NCBI RefSeq assembly: GCF_004022485.1 | Contig: NZ_CP034951.1 | Coordinates: 3,410,001 to 3,474,000, forward strand | DNA: 64,000 nucleotides | From: Aequorivita sp. H23M31 | GTDB lineage: Bacteria > Bacteroidota > Bacteroidia > Flavobacteriales > Flavobacteriaceae | Direction: 5' to 3' | Shown here: in pieces, positions 8,325-17,096 of the stretch | Layout: each line of letters begins with the position of its first letter | How positions within the stretch are numbered: the stretch's first letter is position 1 | The notes under the pieces: generated by a model | What the model was told of the DNA's origin: nothing | Databases searched by the model: none | The model's input: only the letters and a program-made list of their open reading frames with translations | Program-made: the position numbers and the translations under genes

Positions 8325-9599
8325 ATGAAAGAGGATTTTCTACATTATGTTTGGAAGTTTCAAAAACTCGATAATTCGTCTCTCAATACATCGAATGGCG
8401 AAAAACTTCAAATTTTAAGCCCCGGGATCCATAACCTGAATGCGGGTCCTGATTTTTTTAATGCCCAAATAGAAATTGACAAACAGTTATGGGCGGGCAA
8501 TCTGGAAATTCATGTCAATTCATCCGATTGGTATGCGCACGGACATGAATCTGATCCTGCCTACGATAATGTGATCCTGCACGTGGTATGGGAGCATGAC
8601 GCTAAGGTTTTCAGGAAAGATGGATCTTCAATTCCAACTCTTGCACTTAAAACTCTTGTTCAGACTAGCACCCTAGAACGATATGGGAAATTATTTTCAA
8701 AAGAGAAAAAGTGGATCAACTGTGAGAATGACTTTGCCGAAGTAGATTCGCTTATTATCGAAAATTGGTTGGAACGACTCTATATCGAAAGGTTGCAAAT
8801 GAAGGAAGCTTTTTTGCTTAAAGAGTTGAACGCGAGCAATAATCATTGGGAGGAATTATTGTTTAGAATGCTGTGTAAAAATTTTGGTCTGAACATTAAC
8901 GGAGAGTCATTTTTCAGCATCGCAAAGTCTATTGATTTTTCAGTTTTAAAAAAAAGCAGTCAGAATCAGCGCAATCTTGAAGCCTTGTTATTAGGGCAGG
9001 CAGGATTGCTTGAAGACCCTAAGGAGGACGGATATTTTCAAATACTAAAAGAGGAATACGACTATTTAAAAAGAAAATTCAAACTTCATAATGAAGGCGT
9101 AATTACTCCCGGATTTTTTAGGCTGCGACCCACTAATTTTCCAACCATTCGTCTTTCACAGCTTGCGGCACTTTATTTTATGCAGCACAATCTATTTTCA
9201 CATGTAGTCACAATACAACAAGTTGATGAATTTTATTCTTTATTAAAAATTTCAGCTAGTGATTATTGGGATACACATTTCAATTTCGGAGTTTTATCGA
9301 AAGAAAGTAAAAAACGAATTACCAAAAGTTTTATGGACTTATTGGTAATCAATACCTTTCTTCCTATAAAGTTTTGTTATGCTAAGCAACAAGGTCAGGA
9401 TGTTTCAGAAGAAATTTTAAAAATTGCATTAGAAATTCCTTCTGAAAAAAATGGGATTATCGATAAATTCAATTCCTTAAAAAATATATCCAAAAATGCT
9501 TACCACGGGCAAGCTTTACTTCAATTAAAAAAGGAATATTGCGATAAAAACCGCTGTTTGCAATGCGCCATTGGAAATTCTATAGTAAATAGAAAATAA
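8325..9599 (+). CDS. DUF2851 family protein
   Basis: 424 residues. The N-terminal half carries the family hallmarks: NLNAGPDFFNAQIEI, WAGNLEIHVNSSDW and a YDNVILHVVWEHD segment. The C-terminal half is helical and ends with a Cys-rich tail (YCDKNRCLQCAIGN). It is conserved in Bacteroidota, with no known activity. The ATG at 8325 is preferred over the GTG two codons earlier. In many flavobacteria, to my recollection, a PspC gene lies next to it; here an oppositely oriented leucine-rich-repeat gene sits between them. Confidence 0.87.
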   Translation: MKEDFLHYVWKFQKLDNSSLNTSNGEKLQILSPGIHNLNAGPDFFNAQIEIDKQLWAGNLEIHVNSSDWYAHGHESDPAYDNVILHVVWEHDAKVFRKDGSSIPTLALKTLVQTSTLERYGKLFSKEKKWINCENDFAEVDSLIIENWLERLYIERLQMKEAFLLKELNASNNHWEELLFRMLCKNFGLNINGESFFSIAKSIDFSVLKKSSQNQRNLEALLLGQAGLLEDPKEDGYFQILKEEYDYLKRKFKLHNEGVITPGFFRLRPTNFPTIRLSQLAALYFMQHNLFSHVVTIQQVDEFYSLLKISASDYWDTHFNFGVLSKESKKRITKSFMDLLVINTFLPIKFCYAKQQGQDVSEEILKIALEIPSEKNGIIDKFNSLKNISKNAYHGQALLQLKKEYCDKNRCLQCAIGNSIVNRK

Positions 9600-9602
9600 G
9601 AC

Positions 9603-10817
9603 TTATTTCTTTACAAATCGTAGTGTTTCGCTGGATATATCTAGGGTTTCAATTTTTAGAAAGTACAAACCAGATTGAAGCGAATTTATTTTTGCTTTCA
9701 CAAACTGATAATCCGTTGAAGCTGTGATTGATCGTCCTAAACTATCATATAAAAAGTAGTTTGTAATATTCTCAAAAGCAGATAAATTAAAATCGGAATC
9801 CACTGGGTTTGGATAAACATAAGTATTAGCCACATTGAACGACGTATTGGAAAGTGTACAATTTGGACCGGTATATATCACTACATTTTCAGGGTCGTAA
9901 CCACTATCTGCTAACGCCTGCTCTTCCCCAGGGTCCATGCAAATGGATTCTAGGCTTGGTAAATTATAAAAGAGGAATCCAAAATCCAATCCGTCTGGAT
10001 CTGAATAGGAAATGACTCCATTTTGAACATTTATGGAAATTAAATCTGGGTTATTGTCGCAATGGAGATGATCCACACCTGTTGAACTGCAGTCTATCTC
10101 CTCCAACTGGTTTCCTCCCACATCAAGAATTTGCAAATTGGGCATATTAGAGACATCAATGGCATCAATGTTATTATTTGAGGCATATAAAATCTCTAAA
10201 TCACTGAGATGATTTACGTCCAAATGATCTAAAAGATTATTGGCAACTATTATATAACCCAAATTAGTTTGAGGCAAAAGATCCAATGTCTCAATTTGAT
10301 TGTTATCGGCCCAAATGGTTTCCAAAGATTGAAGAGCACTTAAGTCCAGCGCTGTCAATTGATTGTCCGAGCAGAAAATCCACTTCAAATTTTGAAGCGT
10401 ACTTAAATCTAGGGATGGGAGCTGATTTCCACTAACCCACAGATTTTCAAGGTTAACCAACCCCGTAACGTTTATTGAAGTTAATTCATTAAAATAGGCT
10501 TTTAAAATTTGAAGTGAGGTGAGTGCCGTAACATCCAAGGTGGACAAGAGATTGCCCGAGCAATTTAATTCAATCAAGTTGCCAAAATATTCAATACCCT
10601 GAAGATTGGTAATTTTGTTGGGGTCATTGTTCAATGATCTTACGTCAAGTTGTGTAGTTGCCAAAGCCTCACTAACTTGTATTTCCCCATCACCATTGGT
10701 ATCTACCCCATCAGCTATGATCTTTAATTTAAAATTGGGATCCGGTATGGAAATCGTCTGGGAAAAAAGAGTGCCGAAAAATATATAAAGAAATATAAAG
10801 AGGAATTTTGTTCTCAT
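9603..10817 (-). CDS. Secreted leucine-rich-repeat protein with type IX sorting domain
   Basis: 404 residues from ATG 10817. It has a signal peptide (about 1-20, ending LFSQ), then a segment beginning IPDPNF with a calcium-loop-like stretch DTNGDGEIQVSEA. About nine leucine-rich repeats of roughly 21 residues follow (about 70-260; core L..L..LDLS.L..L). A C-terminal domain from about residue 330 (VYPNPVDSDF ... GLYFLKIET) is the type A Por/T9SS sorting signal. The protein should be exported by the type IX system and attached to the surface or released, probably for binding. It faces the neighbouring genes and ends three bases from the DUF2851 stop. Confidence 0.9.
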   Translation of the reverse strand: MRTKFLFIFLYIFFGTLFSQTISIPDPNFKLKIIADGVDTNGDGEIQVSEALATTQLDVRSLNNDPNKITNLQGIEYFGNLIELNCSGNLLSTLDVTALTSLQILKAYFNELTSINVTGLVNLENLWVSGNQLPSLDLSTLQNLKWIFCSDNQLTALDLSALQSLETIWADNNQIETLDLLPQTNLGYIIVANNLLDHLDVNHLSDLEILYASNNNIDAIDVSNMPNLQILDVGGNQLEEIDCSSTGVDHLHCDNNPDLISINVQNGVISYSDPDGLDFGFLFYNLPSLESICMDPGEEQALADSGYDPENVVIYTGPNCTLSNTSFNVANTYVYPNPVDSDFNLSAFENITNYFLYDSLGRSITASTDYQFVKAKINSLQSGLYFLKIETLDISSETLRFVKK

Positions 10818-10909
10818 GAGCAGATATTTAAGTGTTTTAAATATACACAATTTCGGAACACCTTTTTTTATGTGCCACCATCCTTAAAAATCCGTAATTT
10901 GCAGCCATT

Positions 10910-11137
10910 ATGAAGGCAATTTATTCCTTGCGTTATTATTTGGAAAAGAGGGGTTTCTATGTTTCCTCACGTCTCGCAGACCGACTTGGGATGCGCGCCA
11001 AGAGCGTTCGGTTATTTTTTATATATGTTTCTTTTGCCACTCTGGGGGTTGGATTTGCAGTCTATCTCACCTTAGCATTTCTTCTAAAATTAAAAGATTT
11101 GGTCAACACCAAACGTTCTTCCGTCTTTGATCTTTAA
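10910..11137 (+). CDS. PspC domain protein
   Basis: 75 residues. A single PspC-like domain (SSRLADRLGMRAKSVRLFFIY) is followed by one transmembrane segment (about 40-60). E. coli PspC is part of the phage-shock envelope-stress response; this short flavobacterial form is conserved but uncharacterised. A TAATTTGC close to the start resembles a -7 box with a one-base deletion. Confidence 0.85.
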   Translation: MKAIYSLRYYLEKRGFYVSSRLADRLGMRAKSVRLFFIYVSFATLGVGFAVYLTLAFLLKLKDLVNTKRSSVFDL

Positions 11138-11319
11138 GCCTGAATTTAAAATCGGAACTCTGTTTAGATTAAAGGTGTACTTCCACTCATCAAGTTTTTC
11201 CCGAGGAGGATAATCTTAAGGTTATATTAACAACTTTCTGAATAATTCCTTGAAATTCTAACTTTTTTTCAGCAACTTGCTTCGTTTTATTTTGAACCTG
11301 TTTCATCAAAAAATCATCT

Positions 11320-12945
11320 ATGAAGAAATATCTTCTTTCGCTATCCACCTTTTTATTTCCATTTATCATTTTTGCTCAAGAGCAAACTACTTCAGAAAAA
11401 ATTGATTCCATATTCAGAGATTATACGGGTTGGTTCGTTGAAGGTATATTCTACGAAATTCCTTTCTCCGAAACTTTTCAAATTCCGTGGGTTCTCATTG
11501 TGCTCATAGGAGGTGCGACCTATTTCACATTTTATTTTAAGCTGATAAACTTTACTGGATTTTTTACCGCAATAAAAGTGGTCCGTGGTAAATATGAAGA
11601 TATCGAAAAACACGGTGCCGATACGCTTTATGGAGATATGACGCCCAACGAACAGGAAAACCTTATTGAAACCATTCGTGATGATAGCGCCGATGGCGAG
11701 GTTTCCCACTTTCAGGCATTGACGGCGGCATTGTCGGCAACCGTTGGCCTGGGGAATATTGCCGGTGTTGCCGTGGCCCTTTCCATAGGAGGTCCCGGTG
11801 CTACTTTTTGGATGATTGTTGCGGGATTGCTGGGGATGGCTTCAAAATTTGCAGAATGTACCTTAGGGGTAAAATTCCGTGATGTGGGCCCAGACGGTAC
11901 AGTTTACGGTGGACCAATGTATTACTTAAAGAAGGGATTGGCCGAAAAAGGAATGGGCGGACTTGGAAAAGTACTGGCAATTCTTTTCGCAATCTTTGTT
12001 ATTGGAGGTTCTATTGGTGGTGGTAATATGTTCCAGGCAAATCAGGCGGCTGCTCAATTTGTTCAGCTTTTTGAGTTGGAAGGAACTAGTGGAGCAATGT
12101 GGTTTGGGGCCGTAATCGCAATTGTGGTAGCTTTTGTAATTATCGGTGGAATAAAGCGGATTGCAAAAGTGACCGAAAAGGTTGTTCCGTTTATGGCAGG
12201 AATTTATGTGCTGGGCGGTCTAATTATTCTCGGAGTAAATTATATGCATATTGGCGATGCGTTTTCGTTGATTTTTGAAGGAGCTTTCTCAGGGCTCGGA
12301 ATCGCTGGAGGACTTGTAGGAGTTATGATCCAAGGGATTCGTCGTGGGGCTTTTTCCAACGAAGCTGGGGTTGGTTCAGCAGCGATTGCCCACTCGGCAG
12401 TTAGAACTAAATATCCAGCATCTGAAGGGATTGTCGCTTTGTTAGAACCTTTTATTGATACAGTTGTTATTTGTACGATGACTGCCTTGGTTATTGTAAT
12501 AACAAACTTTGATAACAATATTATACAGTATGGAGTGCCGGTAGCAGAGGGTGTCCAAATAACCGCGGTTGCTTTTGATAGTGTTATTCCACATTTCTCA
12601 ATTATTCTTACTATCGCCGTAATTCTTTTCGCGGTTTCCACCATGATTTCGTGGTCATATTATGGATTGCAGGGGTGGATATTCCTATTTGGAAGAGGCA
12701 AGATTAAAGAACTGGTTTATAAAGCATTATTCTGTATATTTATCTGGATAGGTTCGGTTATAAGTTTAGGTTCCGTTATCGATTTTTCGGATGCTATGAT
12801 TTTTGCAATGGTAGTGCCGAACATTATTGGAGTAGTGCTGCTAACTCCCGTAATTAGAAAGGAATTGAAAAAATATATGAATGCCATAAAGATTAAGCAC
12901 GAGGCTATAGACGAAGGCTTGGAGGATTTGTCCAAGCATTTATAA
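11320..12945 (+). CDS. Sodium:alanine/glycine symporter (AGCS family)
   Basis: 541 residues with about ten to eleven transmembrane segments. An N-terminal signal-peptide-like segment (FIIFAQEQ) precedes an extra periplasmic stretch. The family motif GLGNIAGVAVALSIGGPGATFW is near residues 141-163, and the GAFSNEAGVGSAAIAHSA motif follows near 345. It should import alanine or glycine with sodium across the inner membrane. The next gene starts 11 bases downstream, so they may be co-transcribed. Confidence 0.92.
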   Translation: MKKYLLSLSTFLFPFIIFAQEQTTSEKIDSIFRDYTGWFVEGIFYEIPFSETFQIPWVLIVLIGGATYFTFYFKLINFTGFFTAIKVVRGKYEDIEKHGADTLYGDMTPNEQENLIETIRDDSADGEVSHFQALTAALSATVGLGNIAGVAVALSIGGPGATFWMIVAGLLGMASKFAECTLGVKFRDVGPDGTVYGGPMYYLKKGLAEKGMGGLGKVLAILFAIFVIGGSIGGGNMFQANQAAAQFVQLFELEGTSGAMWFGAVIAIVVAFVIIGGIKRIAKVTEKVVPFMAGIYVLGGLIILGVNYMHIGDAFSLIFEGAFSGLGIAGGLVGVMIQGIRRGAFSNEAGVGSAAIAHSAVRTKYPASEGIVALLEPFIDTVVICTMTALVIVITNFDNNIIQYGVPVAEGVQITAVAFDSVIPHFSIILTIAVILFAVSTMISWSYYGLQGWIFLFGRGKIKELVYKALFCIFIWIGSVISLGSVIDFSDAMIFAMVVPNIIGVVLLTPVIRKELKKYMNAIKIKHEAIDEGLEDLSKHL

Positions 12946-12956
12946 AAAATATTCCT

Positions 12957-13853
12957 ATGGAATTAAAATCCCACTTCACGTTCAATAGAAACCAACGAAG
13001 TGGGATTTTACTTTTGTTGCTGTTGATAATTTCTTTGCTGTGCATTTATTGGTTTGCAGATTTTTCTGAAGAAGATACTTTGGACACTTCTTCTGCTGAA
13101 ATCGTCGCCATCCAAAAAGAATTGGATTCGCTACGTTTGGTAGAATTAGAAAATCGCAAACCCAAAATTTATCCGTTTAATCCAAATTATATCACCGATT
13201 TTAAAGGTTATACTCTTGGTATGTCCAATGAGGAAATCGACCGATTACTTAAATTTCGGAAAGAAGGAAAATGGATAAATTCCATTGCTGATTTTAAAAA
13301 AGTAACGGGAGTTTCAGATTCTCTTTTAGATGAAATCAGTCCTCATTTTAAATTTCCTGATTGGGTAAATAATCCGAAACCAACATCAAATTTTTTTGTT
13401 AGGAAGAATGAAAACGGTTTTGTAGAAAAACCATTCAACCAAAAAATTGATTTGAATTTAGCTACTGCAGAACAGTTGCAAGAAGTAAATGGAATAGGAG
13501 AGGCCCTTAGTAAGCGAATCATTGAACAGCGGGAAAAATTGAATGGTTTTTCAAATGATTCCCAACTCTACGCCGTTTATGGTCTTAATGACGAAGTAGT
13601 TAAACGGACCTTGAACCTTTTCACGGTGAAAGAACCGAGAGAAATATTAAAACTGAATGTAAATACCGCCTCCGCCTCCGACATTGCCACGATACCGGGA
13701 ATTTCCTTCGACTTGGCAAAGAAAATTTGGGAATATAGAACCCTCCGAGAAAAAATTACTGACTTTCAGGAACTCGAAAAAATTGAAGGAATGAGTGAAA
13801 GTAAGTTACGGCTAATTCAGTTATATTTGTCGATTGAGAAAAGTGTAAAATAA
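12957..13853 (+). CDS. Helix-hairpin-helix (ComEA-like) protein with N-terminal membrane anchor
   Basis: 298 residues. A transmembrane segment (about 17-36) anchors a periplasmic chain. The chain contains three helix-hairpin-helix units: about 70-105, 165-200 (IDLNLATAEQLQEVNGIG) and 235-295 (LNVNTASASDIATIPGIS). ComEA-type domains bind DNA non-specifically, and a DNA-uptake or DNA-binding role at the envelope is plausible but not shown. It starts 11 bases after the symporter gene. Confidence 0.87.
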   Translation: MELKSHFTFNRNQRSGILLLLLLIISLLCIYWFADFSEEDTLDTSSAEIVAIQKELDSLRLVELENRKPKIYPFNPNYITDFKGYTLGMSNEEIDRLLKFRKEGKWINSIADFKKVTGVSDSLLDEISPHFKFPDWVNNPKPTSNFFVRKNENGFVEKPFNQKIDLNLATAEQLQEVNGIGEALSKRIIEQREKLNGFSNDSQLYAVYGLNDEVVKRTLNLFTVKEPREILKLNVNTASASDIATIPGISFDLAKKIWEYRTLREKITDFQELEKIEGMSESKLRLIQLYLSIEKSVK

Positions 13854-13867
13854 TGTCCCTTGTGTCA

Positions 13868-13934
13868 GGTCGAGCCCAGTCGAGACCTATTGGTAGTCAC
13901 AATTTTTAAGTTCTCGACTCCGCTCGAACGGACC
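13868..13934. repeat. Inverted repeat GGTCGAG..GTCGAGA / TCTCGAC..GCTCGAA, copy 1
   Basis: The left arm GGTCGAGCCCAGTCGAGACC and right arm TTCTCGACTCCGCTCGAACG are imperfect complements separated by about 25 bases. The core CGAGCGCAGTCGAG type recurs at 15163-15216. It lies between the ComEA-like and acyl-CoA dehydrogenase genes. Confidence 0.75.
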
Positions 13935-13982
13935 TTAGAATTCATTTTTAATTTGCTTTCAGACATTCATAAAATACGATAC

Positions 13983-15146
13983 ATGAGTTTATATTTTACA
14001 GAAGAACACGAATTTTTCAGAAAAAGTTTTCAGGATTTTCTTCAAAAAGAAGTAGTGCCACATATTGATAAATGGGAAAAAACCGGACATATCGAGCGGT
14101 TTATTTGGGAGAAATTCGGAGAGATGGGCTATTTTGGAATATACCAATCTGAAAAATACGGAGGTCTGGACCTCGATCTTTTCTATACCGTAATCTTTTT
14201 GGAGGAACTTCAAAAAATCAATTCTGGAGGTTTTGCTGCCGCCATGTGGGCACACGCTTATCTGGCGATGACACATTTGAAGAAGGAAGCCAATCACGTA
14301 CAAAAGGAAAAGTATTTGACTCCGAGTATTACTGGTGAAAAAATAGGATGCCTTTGTATTACAGAGCCCTTTGGAGGAAGTGATGTTGCAGGAATGAGAA
14401 CAACCGCCATAAAAAAGGGTGATAAATATGTTCTCAACGGGTCAAAAACTTTCATTACCAACGGTATTTACAGTGACTATTTGATCGTTGCCGCCAAAAC
14501 CGCTCCCGAACTAGGAAACAAAGGAATTAGCATTTTTGTAATCGATCGTGATACTCCCGGCATTTCTGCAACCAAACTCGACAAACTGGGATGGAGAGCC
14601 AGCGACACTGCCGAAATTGCCTTTGACAATGTTGAAATTCCAGTAGAAAATTTGATGGGTGAGGAGAACCTAGGTTTTCCATACATTATGCAGCACTTCG
14701 CCTTGGAACGTTTAATTATGGGAATTAACGCACACGCCCGCAGTGAATATGCTTTGGAATATACAATCCAATATATGAAGGAAAGAACTGCCTTTGGGAA
14801 AAGTATTTCCAAGTTTCAGGCCCTCAGACATAGAGTTGCGCAATTGGCAAGTGAAATTGAAGTGTGCAAAACTTTCAATTACGTAACTGCTAAGCGACTA
14901 AACGATGGAGAATATGTGGTTAAGGAAGCCACCATGAGCAAACTGATTTCCACAAAAGTATCAGATGAAGTTATGACAGAATGTCTCCAGTTTTTGGGAG
15001 GATATGGTTATATGGAAGATTATCCATTAGCTCGATTATTGCGTGATAGCCGCTTGGGACCAATCGGTGGCGGTACTTCTGAAATACTTCGTGAAATCAT
15101 ATCCAAAATGGTTATCGAGGGAGTAGAGTATAAGCCGGCAACATAA
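13983..15146 (+). CDS. Acyl-CoA dehydrogenase
   Basis: 387 residues, the normal family length. The N-terminal helical domain is followed by the FAD/substrate signature CLCITEPFGGSDVAGM (about residues 120-135). The C-terminal flavin-contact segment GGYGYMEDYPLARLLRDSR runs to GPIGGGTSEI. It oxidises an acyl-CoA to the enoyl-CoA, with electrons passing to electron-transfer flavoprotein; chain-length and branched-chain preference are not readable here. The frame opens upstream to 13860, but that part translates the inverted repeat, so ATG 13983 (MSLYFTEEH) is chosen. Copies of the same inverted repeat flank the gene. Confidence 0.92.
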   Translation: MSLYFTEEHEFFRKSFQDFLQKEVVPHIDKWEKTGHIERFIWEKFGEMGYFGIYQSEKYGGLDLDLFYTVIFLEELQKINSGGFAAAMWAHAYLAMTHLKKEANHVQKEKYLTPSITGEKIGCLCITEPFGGSDVAGMRTTAIKKGDKYVLNGSKTFITNGIYSDYLIVAAKTAPELGNKGISIFVIDRDTPGISATKLDKLGWRASDTAEIAFDNVEIPVENLMGEENLGFPYIMQHFALERLIMGINAHARSEYALEYTIQYMKERTAFGKSISKFQALRHRVAQLASEIEVCKTFNYVTAKRLNDGEYVVKEATMSKLISTKVSDEVMTECLQFLGGYGYMEDYPLARLLRDSRLGPIGGGTSEILREIISKMVIEGVEYKPAT

Positions 15147-15162
15147 AAAATTTTGTGAGTTT

Positions 15163-15216
15163 GTCTCCTCGAGCGCAGTCGAGAGGTAATTAGGTTTCGA
15201 CTGCGCTCAACCAGAC
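15163..15216. repeat. Inverted repeat TCGAGCGCAGTCGAGA / TTTCGACTGCGCTCAACC, copy 2
   Basis: GTCTCCTCGAGCGCAGTCGA (15163-15182) pairs with TCGACTGCGCTCAACCAGAC (15197-15216) across a short loop, giving a stem of about 20 base pairs with few mismatches. It lies 16 bases after the acyl-CoA dehydrogenase stop and may also act as a terminator. Confidence 0.8.
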
Positions 15217-15302
15217 ATATTAAATTCGTATTTTTTATAATTTCTTTTTTGAGAAGTATATAAACTCTGTGTAGACTTTTCAATATTTAAATACTTTCCA
15301 CA

Positions 15303-16727
15303 ATGGTCCAGCAAAAATTTAGACAATTATTAATTTTAATGATGGGTTTAATAACCGCAACCGCTCTCTCCCAAACAGAGATTAAAGGGAAGGTTGCCGA
15401 CTTTATGACTTTTGGCCCTATTGAAAGCGCAAGTGTCTATATTCAAAATACCACTGTTGGGACTATTACCAATGCCGATGGAAAATTTGCGCTTATGGTG
15501 CCTGCAAAAAATATGGCTGATACACTTGTAATATCCTCTATAGGTTATAGCAGTTATAGGGCGATAATCAGTGAATTTGAAAATGGTTCTGATATTTTTT
15601 TGGAGGAAGATGTTGCCTCATTGGATGAAGTTGTTCTGGTTGCCGATACAAGACCGAAAACAGGAAATGAAATAATGGTTCGGGCAATTGAGCGATTACC
15701 AGAAAACCTGCCGGCAGAACCTTATCTTGAGAAAGGGTTTTTAAGACATAAGGAAAGAAATAAAAAGGAATATAAATGGCTGATTGAAGCTGCAATTACC
15801 CTATATGATTCTGATTATGGAGCTAACGCCAAGGATAATCTAAAGATTAATGTAGATGAAACTAGAAAGAGTTACGATCTTCGGGATATTGACAGTCTTT
15901 TTACCTATTCCGCGTATCTTAAAAATATAGGAAGAAGTCCAAAATCGGGTGTGGTGAGTCGAAATTCGATTAAAACTTCAACCTTAATCGATGCCATTAA
16001 ATGGAATGACGAACGGGTGAGTGGCCTTGATAATCTTTTTAAGGGAAAACTTAATCTCATTAGAAATGCCGGTGCTTTGGGGGCATTGTTTGGAAAGAAT
16101 ATGCTGGAAAGACATCAATTCCATTTAGACACAGTTTTGGTGGATAACGGCAGAAAAATTTATAAAATAAAGATATCCAAAGGTGCAGATTTTGTGGGAT
16201 TAAACACACAAGGTATTTATAATGAAGGATTTGAACCGAAGGGGTGGATTTATGTTTATTACGACAATTACGCTATTAAAAAAGTTGAATATGAATTGAT
16301 AGCAGCTTCCGATGTTCAGAAAAAACGAAGTAAAAGTCTTTTCGACACCCAAACGCTTCATAAAGTTGTGGAAACCTACCGAGAATACAATGGTAAAATG
16401 TATCCTAGTTATTTCTACTATGAAACCCCCAAACTTGTCAATGTTGGCGACCGTTCTTCTGAAAGAACCAAAACCGAGTCCGCTCCTGGATTTGATAAGA
16501 GCGAACAATATTATTATACCATTCAGGAAATTCTTTTTTCGGATATAATTCAAGATCCAGAGCTTATTGAAGAAGAGTTGAAAGAAAACCAGTGGACCGC
16601 CGATATCTTTTCTCCAAAACCCTATAACGCTGAATTCTGGAAAAACTATAATGTACTATTGGAAAGCCAGGAAGAGGAAAAACTTATCATGGATTTGAGC
16701 AAACGTGCGACATTATTTAAAGAGTAA
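15303..16727 (+). CDS. Exported carboxypeptidase-regulatory-like domain protein
   Basis: 474 residues. A signal peptide (about 1-23, ending ALSQ) precedes a carboxypeptidase D regulatory-like beta-sandwich (about 25-105; GKVADFMTFGPIESASVYI.., and the NADGKF turn). The remaining 370 residues are a beta-rich domain common in flavobacterial envelope proteins, with no known activity. There is no TonB box/plug or barrel of a receptor. It probably works at the outer membrane or periplasm. Monocistronic. Confidence 0.8.
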   Translation: MVQQKFRQLLILMMGLITATALSQTEIKGKVADFMTFGPIESASVYIQNTTVGTITNADGKFALMVPAKNMADTLVISSIGYSSYRAIISEFENGSDIFLEEDVASLDEVVLVADTRPKTGNEIMVRAIERLPENLPAEPYLEKGFLRHKERNKKEYKWLIEAAITLYDSDYGANAKDNLKINVDETRKSYDLRDIDSLFTYSAYLKNIGRSPKSGVVSRNSIKTSTLIDAIKWNDERVSGLDNLFKGKLNLIRNAGALGALFGKNMLERHQFHLDTVLVDNGRKIYKIKISKGADFVGLNTQGIYNEGFEPKGWIYVYYDNYAIKKVEYELIAASDVQKKRSKSLFDTQTLHKVVETYREYNGKMYPSYFYYETPKLVNVGDRSSERTKTESAPGFDKSEQYYYTIQEILFSDIIQDPELIEEELKENQWTADIFSPKPYNAEFWKNYNVLLESQEEEKLIMDLSKRATLFKE

Positions 16728-16784
16728 TTTTATCATAATCCTAAGACTCTGAAGGTTAGGGTATTTGTTGTATATTTCTTTATT

Positions 16785-16928
16785 ATGAAGGAATTAGTTA
16801 ATCTCTTTAGCCAGAAAAGTTTAAGAACGGAAGCGATCAACTTATATAATACCCTGGCTGCTTCGTCATATTTTATAGTTTTAACCCTGCTTTCTTATTA
16901 TCCTATTGAAATTATTCAAATGCGCTAA
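16785..16928 (+). CDS. Small single-pass membrane protein, 47 residues
   Basis: ATG 16785 to TAA 16928 encodes MKELVNLFSQKSLRTEAINL and on to a hydrophobic segment (about residues 24-44), ending EIIQMR. A charged N-terminus before one transmembrane helix and normal-looking codon choice argue for a real gene. There is no family I recognise and no confirmed promoter. It follows the carboxypeptidase-like gene by 57 bases and may be read from its transcript. It could be a chance frame. Confidence 0.45.
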   Translation: MKELVNLFSQKSLRTEAINLYNTLAASSYFIVLTLLSYYPIEIIQMR

Positions 16929-17033
16929 TTTTTTAAGTGGGTGCTTTTCATTTTTAACATCTCCGCTTGACTTTCTTTTTTATTAAGTTTCTCTAAATTT
17001 TTGATTCTACAGTACATTTATTTCTCGTTTGGA

Positions 17034-17062
17034 GGTCAGAACGGCCTTGTCTGGCCGTTTGG
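17034..17062. repeat. Hairpin repeat GGTCAGAACGGCC...GGCCGTTTGG, copy 1
   Basis: Arms AACGGCC (17040-17046) and GGCCGTT (17053-17059) enclose TTGTCT. The same frame of sequence, with one base pair exchanged, occurs at 45342-45373. It lies 35 bases beyond the convergent end of the sigma-partner gene. The rest of 16929-17033 holds nothing I can name. Confidence 0.7.
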
Positions 17063-17096
17063 GTGAGGATCATTTTCCACGTTTCGCTTGAGGAAC

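Noticed and set aside
12240..12644. Minus-strand frame of 134 residues within the symporter
   Set aside because: Hydrophobic by complementarity to membrane segments; no conserved feature.
13860..13982. N-terminal extension of the acyl-CoA dehydrogenase
   Set aside because: It would translate an intergenic inverted repeat; the ATG at 13983 fits the family length.
13868..15216. Composite transposon around the acyl-CoA dehydrogenase
   Set aside because: The inverted repeats lack target duplications and no transposase lies between them; the gene looks native.
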